A stretch of 64,000 nucleotides of DNA from Glebionis coronaria (GCA_025667525.1 CM046876.1:18835320-18899319); one strand, 5' to 3'. Positions 45,775-57,534 are shown, counted from the first letter of the stretch. Notes: generated by a model from the letters alone, not told the origin. Program-made: numbers and translations.

Positions 45775-46083
45775 TTAAAAAGAACAAACCCAACCTAAGA
45801 GAAGAACTATTAGCAGGGAAAATTCCTTAGCAGGGGAATGAACCCCAGCAGGGGAATCTTGGGTTCCACTGCTTTCAGCCATTCCACTGCTTTCAGCCAT
45901 TCCACTGCTTTCAGTAGTTGACTTAGCAGGGGAAGAGATTGGATGTTCTTTCCTTTGAGATGTATCATCTTCTTCACCTGTTTTTGGAGCAGCATCAATG
46001 GGAAACAGTGAGGGTACAGTCATGTACCTTAATGGTGGCTTCTCCACACCAGTTGGTTCTTTAGTACTTGAAATGTTAGTATT
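45775..46083 (-). pseudogene. Copia C integrase-adjacent Ser-rich linker
   Basis: The open block has SSPAKSTTESSG and three tandem ESSGMA-type units (18-bp DNA repeat at about 45873-45926), then SPAGVHSPAK. It is the low-complexity linker after integrase. A TAA just upstream (near 46084) separates it from the integrase block. Confidence 0.65.
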
Positions 46084-47121
46084 TTACAAGGCAACAGGTA
46101 CATAATTCATTGATTTAGAAAGAACTTCAATGTCAAAGAACCAATCAGGACCTGTTTGTACATCTTCAGGTTTGTCTTCAAGAAAATCTACAAGAAGATT
46201 TTCTGTAACTTTGCTTGTCTTCTTGTTGAAAACCCTATATCCCTTGCTGTTTAATGAATAACCAACAAAGTACCCATCATCACCTTTTTCATTGAACTTG
46301 CCTATATTGTCAATTGTGTTCAAGATGATCACATGACATCCAAATGGTCTAAAGAAGTCAATCAAAGGGGGTCTTCCATTGAAAAGATGATAAGGAGTCT
46401 TGTTGTGTGCCTTAACCACCAAGGCCCTGTTTTGAACATAACAAGCAGTGGCTACAGCCTCAGCCCAAAAGATAACTGGAAGCTTGGAATCAGATAGCAT
46501 AGTCCTTGCAGCTTCAATAAGTGTCCTATTCCTCCTTTCTGCAACTCCATTCTGTTGACGTGTTCTTGTTATACTGTATTCCCTCTTTATTCCTTTGTTT
46601 ATGCAAAAATTGTCCAGTTTCTTATTTCTGAATTCACCGCCATTGTCTGATCTCATGGTCACTACCCTCATACTTTTGGAAAGTTCAATCTGATTGATGA
46701 ACCCAATGAGTTCATCTGCTGTGTCACTCTTTTCAAACAGAAAGAATGTCCATGTGAACCTTGAAAAATCATCAGCAATCACCAGGCAGTACCATTTCTT
46801 CATTATGCTTGCCACAGAAGTAGGACCAAAGAGATCGATATGCAGTAATTCCAATGGCTTGGTAGTAGACAAACTTGTTTTTTACTTGCAAGAGGCTCTA
46901 TGTTGCTTCCCTTTCAGGCAAGCAGCACAAGTGTGATCACTGGCAATGGACTTGGAAGGAAGACCATGAACCAGATTATATTTGACCAGTTTGTTCATGT
47001 TCTTGAAATTGAGATGACCAAGTCTTCTATGCCATTTCTTGCATTCATCAACTGAGGCTTTGGCAATGAAACAAGTTTCATTGTATTGAAGAGAGATGTC
47101 CTTGAGATCAATTGTGTCCAT
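46084..47121 (-). CDS. Copia C integrase block (part of a broken polyprotein)
   Basis: The zinc-binding GAG-pre-integrase part (KWHRRLGHLNFKNMNKLV, CAACLKGKQHR) lies at 47121-46882 and is followed by a stop. Then 262 codons are open from 46872 to 46084. These include LHIDLFGPTSVAS, DDFSRFTWTFF, RSDNGGEFRNKKL, QQNGVAERRNRTLIE and FWAEAVATACYVQ. The first Asp, the second Asp and the Glu of the DDE triad are all present. Of the integrase copies in the window this core has the fewest breaks. It would need fusion to gag-pol to be made, so production is unlikely. Confidence 0.8.
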
Positions 47122-47175
47122 ATTCTTTTGTCTTGGTGTTCTGAGTACAATAGGTGTGTTGGGTGGTAAGACAAA

Positions 47176-47481
47176 CTACTTTCCTAACACCAGACATTCA
47201 GTATATGTAAACAAGACAAAGTTCTTGTTATCAGTCATTTGAGACACACTGAAGAGATTGTACTTGAGCTCTTTCACCAAGTAAACATTGTCAAAGGTCA
47301 TCCCATTGGTGACAATAGTTCCTTTTCCTGTGATTGTTCCATTCCTATCTCCAAAAGAAACACCATCATTGTCATGAAGGAGAAAAAAGTTAGACAGATA
47401 AGATTTATGTCTAGTCATGCTCCTTGAGCATCCACTATCCCAATAAGCTTTATCATCCCTGGTCTTCTTTGTCACCTGCAA
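47176..47481 (-). pseudogene. Copia C protease
   Basis: The signature WDSGCSRSMT near 47430 retains DSG. GTITGKGTIVTNGM and VYLVKELKYNLFSVSQMTDN follow, and the block is open over 101 codons before a stop near 47173. Aspartic protease would cleave Gag-Pol. Confidence 0.85.
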
Positions 47482-47494
47482 AAAGAAAAATAAT

Positions 47495-48396
47495 TTAGTT
47501 TCTCTTGGGGACCCAAGCCATTACAGACTTGGATCTACCTCGTGTATCAATATAAGATAGCTTATCAAAGACTAAAGATACACCATTGGACTGAGTACCC
47601 CTTTTGGGTACCCAAACCCAATGAGCTGAGGCTTTCACAAATTTTCCCCATCTGCCCATGTTTCTAGAGGGCAAAACTTTGCTAGCAGGGGATACCCTAG
47701 ACTTAGCAGGGGAATCCACATGCTTAGCAGAGAGAATCCATTTTTCGTTTTGGCCTCTATTGATGTGTTGGTAAGGTCTAGAGACAAACTTATATGCAGT
47801 ATGAGGTGCTGGTTTGGTCATGGAAGGGCTGGACTTGAGATATGCATCATTCACCTTTCTTAGAGCAGGAACTACATACTTATCAGATTCCTTGTTTCTT
47901 AAAGCAGGGGCAACATACTTGGCAGGGGCAACATACTTGGCAGGGGAAAAGGATTTTGCCCCTGCATTCAGAAGGATGGCTTTTGGTTGCATGTCCTTTA
48001 AAGGATTTGCAGCCACCACTTCCATTGGTGCCTGACAGTCTTGATAAGTGTGATCAAAACTGCCACAGGTGAAACAAGGTTTAGTGTTTATCACAAAGTC
48101 CTCTCCTAATTGATGAGACTTTTGGTCATTCCAATTTCTATGATTACCTCTAACAGACCTATACATACCAGCATATTTAACAGTAGATTTAGAGGACTTT
48201 GATCCTGATTTAGATTTGGATGAACTACTCTTAGAACTTGAATCACTCCCAGAAAGCCCTTCTCTTAAAAAGAGAACATAATTATCTATCTTCCACTGTT
48301 CTAAAGCAATTTGTTCCTTTTCAAAGTCCCTAACAGCACTGGTTTTCACTAGTGGTTCTTCTGTTTCTAGATTATTAGGTATGTATGTACTTAAGT
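47495..48396 (-). pseudogene. Copia C gag C-terminal part with zinc knuckle
   Basis: 305 codons are open from 48412. An intact CCHC knuckle CFTCGSFDHTYQDC lies near 48030-48080. Repeated SPAKYVAPAK text (near 47900-47950) is made by the GCAGGGG-type DNA motif. A Ser/Lys-rich part (SKSSSSKSKSGSKSSKSTVK) lies upstream. The frame begins inside the element because a solo LTR interrupts it at 48397. Confidence 0.8.
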
Positions 48397-51300
48397 TGTG
48401 ACAATCCGTCAATTTACGATTGATATTTTATTCGCAAATATTATTTGAAAATATTATTTTAATGATACAATATGATCTCACTTATTTTTGGGAAGAAATT
48501 TGGATTTACGTCTTGGAGTAGCATCGACTACGTCTAAACCGGAGGATTCAACGTTACGTGCTTACGTTTACATACACCGTCCTTGGTGACAGTCCGACAT
48601 TTCAGAAAATAAATTTATCCATGAATATTATTTTGGAGTTTTAAATTTGTGTTGGTTCATAAACTCACAAATTTACGAGAAGAAATTAGGACTTACGATT
48701 TTATTTTAACGTCCTTTACGACTAAACCGGAAACCTTAGGATTACGTATTTACGTTTTCGAACTCCGTTTTTGATGAAACAATTTTTATTGGATTCGTTT
48801 TGTGCTGTTGATTCATAATTTATAAAAACGTTTTTCGTAAAACGACCCGAGGGCACGCAAATCGAGGAAACTAGAATCGAGGAGTACCCGTAAATAAATG
48901 GGGATGAGACAAGTGGGACACTTGCCCCACCCCCATCAAAACCGGCCCAAGTAAGCAAACCAACACCTTTAGGTGTCAAATTTTATATAACAAGTTATAC
49001 ACTTGTCATGAAAGCTTACATACTAAGCTACTTTCCCCACTAACTTCACAAAACCACTAGCTACCATTTCATTCTACCATTCCACCATGCAATACCACAC
49101 ACAAACTCTCTCTCTCTAGCTAAAATGTGCCGTCCCATATTCATCATCCAACACCATTTTTGATAAAATTTAACCACAAAATCCTATGTTATTTCTACCT
49201 GTGTTGAAGCCCTCTTGAATCTCTCTTGAATGGTGGTGATTATAACATCCATGGAGGAGTTTCCATGAAGTACTAAGGCTGATTTTCCACAAGGAGTATA
49301 TGAAGAATGGTGGTCTTGAAGATGGTCATGGTTATTCACAAGCTTCTCCATCAAAAACCATGTCCAAACCATAACCTACATCAACTTGGTGGTATAAAGA
49401 TTGTCCTCCTCATCTTCTTGTTATTTTGATTATGTAAAAATGTATTTTATTTCCTACAGTATATGTATATGATGATTATATGATGATAAAAATGTTATGT
49501 GGGGATTTGGTGTTGATAAACATGATTAAAAAGGTGAAAAACCATAAGAAACAAGGTTAAAATCTTGGTTAAATTTGATGGCTGTATAAAACAGTAAAGA
49601 ACCATATGGTAAACTGATAAAATGATGAAGTAGAATGGATTTACAGTAAGCTATGGGTCTTGTACACATGTGAGAGTTGGCCATGCAATGGAATCATTGT
49701 AATGAGTGAGATATGATCAAAACAAGTTTAGAGTACAAATCTGAGGTTACTGTTTTGGACGATTTTTAGAAAATATTTAGAAGATGATTCAACAGTAGCT
49801 ATAGAAGAGTTAAATGTAGCACATATCATGTAGTTTATGTGATAAACATTTGAGCTTCTATCTCCATATAGAACTCAAGATATGGCAGTTTTGGTGAAAG
49901 TAAAGATAAAAATCAGATTTTTGGAAATTAAAGAATAATACTATTATATAAGCACTCAAAATTTAATAGTATAAAATATAAATTAAAACCCACTAACTCT
50001 TGGATTCTATTTATATAAATATGTAAAAGGTGGAATAAGTATATAAATTATAAAAATGGTAGTGGAATAACACTTATAAGTTATAAAACTATAAACTTGA
50101 TTTTTACGACTTTTTCGGCTATCGCCGTAAAATTAACGTTTTTGTTAAATAAAACTTAGATGGTTGGACCCGTCTAATGTAAACTTTATAAAACTTATAT
50201 ACTGATATATAAACATATATAACAAGTAAAAACCGATAAAACCCGAACTATAGGACATACGGACGTTAACGGACTAAATTAACGCTATTGGACTAACAAT
50301 ACAACAGAAATGGACTAAAACACTTATAAACTTATTATTGGGCTTAACCCATTTGGGCCCAACTTATAAAGTTTAAGTACTGATAATATAAGTACAAAAT
50401 AGATTAAAATAAGTTAAATAACTTATAATAGGCTTATTGGACCTAAAACACGTAAATAGGTAAAACGAGAAAACTAGTATAAAAGTTATCGACATATAAC
50501 ACTAAAATGAGTAAACAAGAATATGTAAACCCACTTGATCATCATATATATATAATCATCATATGTATGCATAATTGTTATTTTTATAAAGTCATTGGAC
50601 ATAAGTCTAAGACGAGTATTATTTGTCTAGGTTTCCGTGATTGAAGCATGTACCATACGTCCGAATTACCGATAACCCGCCTTCCCACATCAACGTGAGT
50701 TCATAGCCTCGCACTCTTTTAAATGTTTTTATAAATGTTTTTATAAATGTTTTATAAACCCGCGAGGGAGATAACATGTTAGTTTTTATAAAAGTTTGGA
50801 CACCATTTGTCCCGATTGTTTGTTTATTGATTTTGGACCCGAATGATTGAATGACCCGATAAATGATTAATGGACCCGATAGATGAAATAAAATGGATTA
50901 TTAAAGTTAGTTTATGTCACTAAAAGTCCCATTAGCATGAATTGTGAACTACCGGGAGTTGGTAGACGCTTATGCATTTAATAGTACTATTTGGGGACGA
51001 TAACCCCAGTTCGCGCCTTGACGGTTGATCCCCGTCGTGCCACATTGATTGGTAAGCGAATTTATGTATGAGAAGATTTCCATAGCGTGACCTGTGTGAC
51101 GACACGCTACTTTGGATGGGCAAATTGAGTATCGGGTTAGCTACCCGTTGTTGGTTTAGTAAGGTAACAATGTCATGCGGCTTATAATAATCCAAAATTT
51201 ACGAAATACTAATAGACGCACTGAATTACGAAGTATTGCCTGACTAGCAATACAGGGTCATACTATTGATATTATGTTTGTATTTTGGTTTGTATAACCA

Positions 51301-51845
51301 TATTCATATAACGGTTTTTATTTTCATACAACGTCATAAGACGTATTGTATGATGTTTTTACGACATTGGCTCGTATAATGATTTTTAAGGCAAATGCCT
51401 ATATTATGATTTTCGATAAGGATTTGTATAAAATGACTTTGGCTATTTTATGGCCTATCAAAATGATTTGTACAAAATGGCTTTCAGTAATAATTTTATA
51501 CTGATATTATATTGATGGATTTTATTAAACTCTATGAATTCACTCGGTGTTATCGCTGACCTTTTCTTTTAACATGTTTTATCTCAGGTACTTGAAGGTA
51601 ATTCTCGGGAAGACGACAAAAATTCATGGCCCGCACTTAAACAATAATTTCCATTCAAATGTTTGTAAAACCTGAATTAAATACAATGACTTGGGACCGA
51701 TGTAACTTTGATAATTATGAATGGAAATGATTTATTAATAAACGACGCAATTTTTATGCGTTGTCTATGATGTGAGTAATGTGCTATCCCGTAACACCAA
51801 CTAGTCTTCCGCTGTACTGTGTTGTATAAATTTGGGGGTGTTACA
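48397..51845 (+). mobile_element. Solo Ty3/gypsy LTR inside copia C
   Basis: 3449 bp from TGTGACAATCCGTCAATT to TTTGGGGGTGTTACA, flanked by TAAGT on both sides (48392-48396 and 51846-51850). Its ends match the nested gypsy LTR read in the opposite orientation, and inner stretches (CGCGAGGGAGATAACATGTT, AACATGTTTTATCTCAGGT) also match, but it is clearly diverged. No internal region is present, so it arose by LTR-LTR recombination. It splits a copia C gag frame between DIEID and STYIPNN. No gene is seen within. Confidence 0.93.
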
Positions 51846-52600
51846 TAAGTCAATTTCAATATCTTCCTGTTTCTTGAAACAAGAGAGACTAGTCCAAGAC
51901 AAGTCTTTTCTAGGAAATGATGCATATATATTGGAAGGTGGTGGTGGTATAGTAGCATGCTCATTTTTGACACCAAAACCTATTTTGTCCCTAGGGGACT
52001 GCCCAATTTCAACTGCTCTTGTTAAATATTTAGAAGCTTTTCCAAATTTTTCAACAGTTTCATCATCTATCTTCTTATTAGATCTAAAAACTTCTAGTTC
52101 AGCAGTTAATTCCTTAATGGAATCATTATTTTCTTTAGCATCTCTCTCTAAAATCACAATATGATCTCTATAATCATTTTCTCTTTGTTTATACTCTCTT
52201 ATGGTGGACTCTAGCTGTTCTAAAGCACGTTTGTAGTTATCAAGGTCATTATCACAATTAATGTAATCAACTTTTATCTTTCTTATTTGATCATTCAATG
52301 ACTCAGTATTTTTTCTACAAGCTTTAGTACAATATGAATCATAATATACCTCATTGTCTGAACTAGAGTTTGACATGGCCATAAGAGCAAAATCTTCCTC
52401 TTTTTCCTCAGCAACTAATGCTTGATTTCTTTCAACACTCTTTGTCATAGCACTCCAATCCCATCCACCTGCTCCATCTATCCCCTGCATGGCTACCATA
52501 GCCTTAGCACCAGAATCATCATCCTTGCTTTCCTTCCTATAGCTGCTTCTATTCTTAGGCCCTCTGCATTCCCTAGCAAAATTGATCTTTCTTGACACAG
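51846..52600 (-). pseudogene. Copia C gag middle part, coiled coil
   Basis: The open block from 52598 includes a worn zinc knuckle end (FARECRGPKN) and a long Lys/Glu-rich helix-like part (RALEQLESTIREYKQRENDY). Upstream, the first Cys of the knuckle is a stop and the frame slips. The solo LTR cuts the frame at 51845. Confidence 0.8.
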
Positions 52601-53718
52601 TTGTATCATTCTACTTTTGTTTTGTCAAATCTAGCTACATCAGAAGGATTGATGGAGATCTTATTCCCATGCTTCTTGTAAAACCGGTTGGCTCTCATGC
52701 TGAGTAGAGCCATGTTCCACTTGATGTCCATCTCCTCCAGTCCTTTCTTACTAATTTGACTCAGATCTTCATGTAACACAGTAGATCCTTGTGTCCCTTG
52801 GGATGTTATGAAAGCACAAGCAGTGTCAAGGCTGAATGTTGCAGGCCTTTATTCATCATAAGATGATCCAGATTTAGCAGCAGGGGAATGGGTAGCAGGG
52901 CCAACTTCGATTCCACTGCCTTTGGAGATTTCACTGCTGTGAGATATGAAAGCCATGTTAGCAGGGGAATGAGTAGATCCACTTGAATTAGTTGGGATGG
53001 TTCCTAATGACTTCATCTCATTGACCACTGGCTCAAAAACTTTCAAGTTATTGTATATGTCATTAATGTTCTTGTCATCTATGTTATCTCTATTCTGCCA
53101 AATAGCTTTGTAGACAAACTATTCTTTCTGAAGACTGTTAAGAAACCTGGTATTCACCTGTTCTCTTGTCACTTCTATTACAAAGAACTCTAACTGAGCA
53201 ACCAGATCTTGAAGCCTATTGTAGATAGAACCAATTGCTTCATCACCAATTGATCTGAAAGAAGCAAATTGATCAAGCATTTGATTTTTCTTCTTCTTCT
53301 TCTTCTTCTTTGTGGCCTCATTCCCTCCAAATGTTTTGCTTATTGCTTCCCAGAGTTCCTTAGATGTCTTATACTTTCTGAACCTTAGCTGATGTCTATC
53401 AGGTAGAGCCAATAACAAGGAACTGTGAGCCCTAACATCATGCCTTCTTACTAGTATCTCTTTGTCAGCAAGAGTAGCTGACTTCTTCTTTGCCTCACCT
53501 TTGGAGCTTTCACCTCTTTCTTCTCCCTTATTATTATCTTCAACTTGTACAGTCTTTGGAAATTGATCACCAAATTCTATGATCTCCCATAGAACATAGT
53601 GTTCCATCTAAAGGTATTGTTGAATTCTGAACTCCCATAGTTTAAAGTTTTCGGGGTCCAGAATGGGTAGTTTGAGAGCATTGTTGTTGGTTGAGGATGA
53701 ATGAGAATTTGAAGACAT
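52601..53718 (-). pseudogene. Copia C gag N-terminal part
   Basis: Gag starts at 53718 (MSSNSHSSSTNNNALKLPIL) and reads KLWEFRIQQYL before TAG near 53610. It is then open as MEHYVLWEIIEFG, LLLALPDRHQLRFRKYKTSK and FGGNEATKKKKKKKK to 53119. The Lys run comes from a (CTT)n expansion near 53287-53314. Stops at about 53118 and 52850 fit Trp and Gln codons changed by G-to-A or C-to-T. The Met at 53607 is internal. Confidence 0.85.
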
Positions 53719-53776
53719 GATTGATGTTGGTTGTGAGAGATGTTTTGTTCTTGGTTTAATCAAAGTTTCTCAACAA

Positions 53777-53788
53777 GCTCTGATACCA
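53777..53788 (-). promoter_or_regulatory. Copia C primer-binding site
   Basis: The minus strand reads TGGTATCAGAGC, the exact initiator-tRNA-Met complement used by plant copia elements, two bases inside the 5' LTR. Confidence 0.95.
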
Positions 53789-53790
53789 CT

Positions 53791-54311
53791 TGTTGATCCC
53801 AAACTCAGATCTTAAACCTTAGCTTGTTTAAGGGTTGTGATAGAGTGAATAGATTCAATCTAACACTAGAGAAACTTTGCAATACAAAGTAACTAAACAA
53901 GATGCGAAATGTAGTGTTTAGCACAAGAACAAATGTTTAAAGCAAACGTTAAACTTTAATATATCATAGATATACGAATACCCAATAGTGGTATTAGGGT
54001 TACAAAAACATTAAAGTATGAAATGAAAGTTAACAAAGAAAGACACACTTTGCATGGTAACCTAGTGGGTCCTTTTATAGTACAAGGACTCACGTACAAG
54101 ATCACTACTAACAAACTTGGAAAGTATCTCGGAGTAGTAACAGAAACGCCTTATAATCTATTCCAAGTTTATCTCTAGCAGCAGGGTCTTTGACTGCAGC
54201 AGGGGAACCAATCCCCCTGCCTTTGTTATTTAGCAGGGGGAACTTACTCTAGCAGGGGAAACTTTGACCAACTAGCAGGGGTAACTGATACACTTATATT
54301 TATTCCCAACA
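53791..54311 (-). repeat. Copia C 5' LTR
   Basis: 521 bp from TGTTGATCCC to TTATTCCCAACA, flanked by AATAT at 54312-54316. It includes TAGTACAAGG and CTTTTATAG, a TATA-like region on the coding strand, and five GCAGGG motifs (54177-54290). Confidence 0.95.
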
Positions 54312-55200
54312 AATATGTGTTATTTATTTTACCGGGGAATGGTTCCCTTTTACCCAAAACAAACATGTGTTATTGATTGCGTTTTTTCTAAAAATCAGAA
54401 GAATCGTCCTTCGCTAAAGAATGTAGCTTGGTTTTAATGGTATTTTTTATTTATTTTGATTTTCTTTTATTAAATGTTTATATTTTTTACAAGTATCGGT
54501 TTATTTAATGGGTTGAAGGTATGTTTTATTATTTTTTTAATATACATATTTTTTAGGTCTGTTTAGATCATGGTTGCATGTTGCCAAATTTTGTTGTTTT
54601 GCTTTTTTGTTCTTTTGACTATTATGTTTATGCCTAACTGTTGATTTTGCATAGATTTGTTTTCTCTTATATTGTTTGTGTTTTTAAACATTAACATAGA
54701 AATGAGAGGAAAAAAATTGATGATTTAAATACTGAACTTAAACTTGAAACAATGAATAAAAAAATGACGGTGTAAATACTGAGCTCCAACTTAGAAGTAT
54801 GTAAGGTTGGTCTGTTTAGTAGTACACCTTTGGTACAAGATAATTGTAGTGTCAGTGTTTGGCATTCTTCGTCTAAGGTTGGGTGCGATGGTGTTAATTT
54901 AGTGGTGCGGGTGGTGTTAGTGGTCATATTATGGGTGGTTTAGATGATTCTGGGTATGGAAATCTGGGTAGTCAGGATTAAGGTAGGTTTGGGGTTTGTG
55001 AAGTGTTGGATGCTCTTGTGGAGTTTCCAATTGTTGGTAGTAGGTGCGACGTCATTATGGGATGTCTTAGAATTTTTGGAATACATAAATCCATGGTTCA
55101 GGGTTTGGAAATAAGAATGCGATGTTTTCTTGCCCTTTTAGTGTTGGAAGGGTGCGGTGGTGCTAGATTTTGAAAATTCTGCGGCTCGGGTTCTAGATAG
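54312..55200. other. Host-like sequence right of copia C
   Basis: This is T-rich sequence continuing 30176-31181. Near 54860-55000 a frame reads Gly/Ser-rich text that I do not recognise. No gene is supported. Confidence 0.4.
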
Positions 55201-55224
55201 AAGTGATATTGTTTTTTATGGTTC

Positions 55225-55620
55225 TAATGTTGGCTTCAATTTTGGTGGAACTCACCCTTATGATTGTTTCTATTGCCAGTCCAAGAGTGCTTCGACTCCA
55301 GGTATTTAGAAAGGTTCTTATTGTATTTTTTTGTATTTGTGGTTTTTTTGCTTTTTTGTATCGCATAAATGATAACCTATTGCTTGTAGAGTCATTTTCT
55401 ACTCAGCGTACGACTGGGCCCGATTTTTCTATTCCAGGTGTTGCAAAATGGTGTTTCTTTATTTTTTTTGCGTTGTTCTAACTTGATTGATGTGTTGTTG
55501 CTTGCAGGATCTTCATCTGCTCAGTGTTCGGTTGGGTCATGTGTTATGCTTCATGTTGTGCCCTAGATGTCGATGGGTTATGGAAATACAGGTTTAGGGA
55601 GCAGCCGCAGGTTTCCTCTA
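55225..55620 (+). pseudogene. Repeated micro-exon-like blocks
   Basis: Three blocks share splice-like edges. TTGCCAG precedes TCCAAGAGTGCTTCGACTCC and AGGTATTT (about 55275-55305). TTGTAG precedes AGTCATTTTCTACTCAG and a second CCAGGTGTTG (about 55390-55442). TTGCAG precedes GATCTTCATCTGCTCAG (about 55508-55550). They look like duplicated short Ser-rich exons of a dead gene that I cannot name. Confidence 0.3.
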
Positions 55621-56439
55621 AGTATTGTTTTTAATTTTTTGGTTTTCTTTGTTGATCTATTTTGATCCCCAGTGAATTTATGTATTCATTTTTTCATTTC
55701 TTTTTTTCATTCCATTTTTTAGATGATGTAAAGCTGGTCATAGAAGAAAGTTGAGTGAGGTTTTTCGAACCCATAAAAAATGCCATCGAGCTCCCAAACT
55801 TGAGGTTGTGGCAAATATTTAGAATGACATTCATCAAGCCACTGATGGTGGGAGTGCTACAGGTTCCTATGTTCTTTCTTCGTATTTGTTTATTAATTAT
55901 CAAGTTTTTTAAACATAGTTATTTGATATCGTGTTCCTAATTTCTGCTGTTGTGTTTGATGTTATTACATCATCCTATATTGATTTATGGTAATAAAGAA
56001 TATAGAAACTGCAAATCAACTTGCAGATATTCAAACTAACAGATTATACATTACGCAACATAACTTGTTATTTTTTAACGTGGCTTATTGATTTTTTCCA
56101 AAATAAAATCAAAGGAGGGTGTTGGGAAAATCATTTTGGATTCTCATACTACAAGGACTATTATGTCATGTGTCTTTTCTCATACAGTATTATAGAGAAG
56201 TAGTTTAGTCAAGCTGGATAAAGATGGAGAAATAAAGTTGCTAACTTTTAGTTCCTGGCTTAACTATAAAAGGAACATAGTTTTGATTTGTAATAAAACT
56301 ACTATAAAGAAAGAAAATATTACAAAAACAGACTCTTTTACTACTAGTTTTATGAAACACGACAAAAATATTATGTTTTACAAAATAAGACCATAGGCAC
56401 TTTTATAACATACACACCTCACTTACATTCTCTTCCTCT

Positions 56440-56930
56440 CTAAGCGCACCTTAAATGTTAGGCGCACAATAACAACCTCTCGCCTACCCCGAGCTCTCGT
56501 TTGCCCAAGCCCAAGTGAACTATAAAATGAGGCGCACTTTTAGATTACTTGCCTCATCATTTACGCCTGACCCAAGCCCAAACGCACTCTAAAATGAGAA
56601 TATAAGGAGCACAAAGTAGGTGCACTCCATTTATTAAGGCGCACTCATTTTTGTAATTTGTCTCTTTATGAGGCGCAACTCATTATATTAAATAGAAAGT
56701 GCTCTTTATTATCATATGAGGGATCACTTTTGATCTTGTCCTATATGAGGCGCACTTCTAGTAGAAAGTTATCCTTAGTATTTCTCATGTAATATTCATG
56801 CAAGCGCACACAAAGACACATGCGCACAAGTGTATTTAAATTGCTCCTTTGTCTTTATGTGAGGCGCACTCTAAATAAGAGGAGCACATTATAAAAGTGC
56901 GACCAAAAGCGAAAAATAAAGCCCATATTA
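56440..56930. repeat. Dispersed AGGCGCAC motif cluster
   Basis: About 13 copies of AGGCGCACT or close variants (AAGCGCAC, AGGAGCAC, GGTGCACT) occur in about 490 bp, for example near 56445, 56461, 56530, 56638, 56671, 56747, 56813, 56829, 56876 and 56893. Spacing is irregular and flanking sequence differs. The rest of 55621-57534 is AT-rich with nothing recognised. Confidence 0.7.
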
Positions 56931-57534
56931 CAATTGTGCACCTAGTTTCTAACCATCCAATTATACATATGTCACTCATCTAACGGTTACTTCAAAGAAA
57001 GTTTATTTTCGAAAAAAATTATGCTCCGTCTCTTTTCGTAAAGTTCTAGTATAAATAAACCATATAAATTTTTTTATCAAAGATAAATAATAGAAAGGCC
57101 TAAGATGAGGGTGTTCATAATAATCGATCGAACAAAGCCCATTAATTTTCAAGGGCACCAACATTTAATTACACATATATGTTTAAATGTAAGGCCTAAG
57201 TTTTATCAATGTCTATTAAAAGAAATGTATGATCTTATTTATATTTATTAACTTCTTTTTTTATGATACATCTTAGTCAAATCTTTTTTATATTACAACA
57301 CGTTTGTCTTTGCACACTTCATATTCACTACTTTTTATCATGTATCATCTCTTTAATTACTATTCTTTGATTGTGTTGTATTTAGTAGTCATATAATAGA
57401 AATATTATATTATATATAACTAAGTTTAATTACATGTATAAGAAATGAACATTCATAAATATTAAGGTAAGCCACAAAGATTCTATAACCCGATTGAAAA
57501 TAAGAATGATATAATAATCAACCCATACCCAATT

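Larger units (their letters stand above)
31182..54311 (-). mobile_element. Copia C: RT-less Ty1/copia element with extra ORF and nested insertions
   Basis: Two 521-bp LTRs (31182-31702 and 53791-54311) are flanked by AATAT on both outer sides, so the whole 23-kb block is one insertion with later insertions inside. Removing these leaves about 9.6 kb: leader, gag, protease, integrase, a gap, a long extra 3' ORF and a polypurine tract. RT and RNase H are missing. LTR identity is about 97% by eye (about 16 differences). The extra 3' ORF recalls the additional or env-like ORF of SIRE-type copia elements, but the LTRs are shorter than usual there. Confidence 0.95.

Noticed and set aside
48397..51845. 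Genes inside the solo LTR (small frames at 48722-48979, 50932-51195 and 51677-51976)
   Set aside because: The block is flanked by a 5-bp duplication and matches gypsy LTR ends. The frames are short and show no family.
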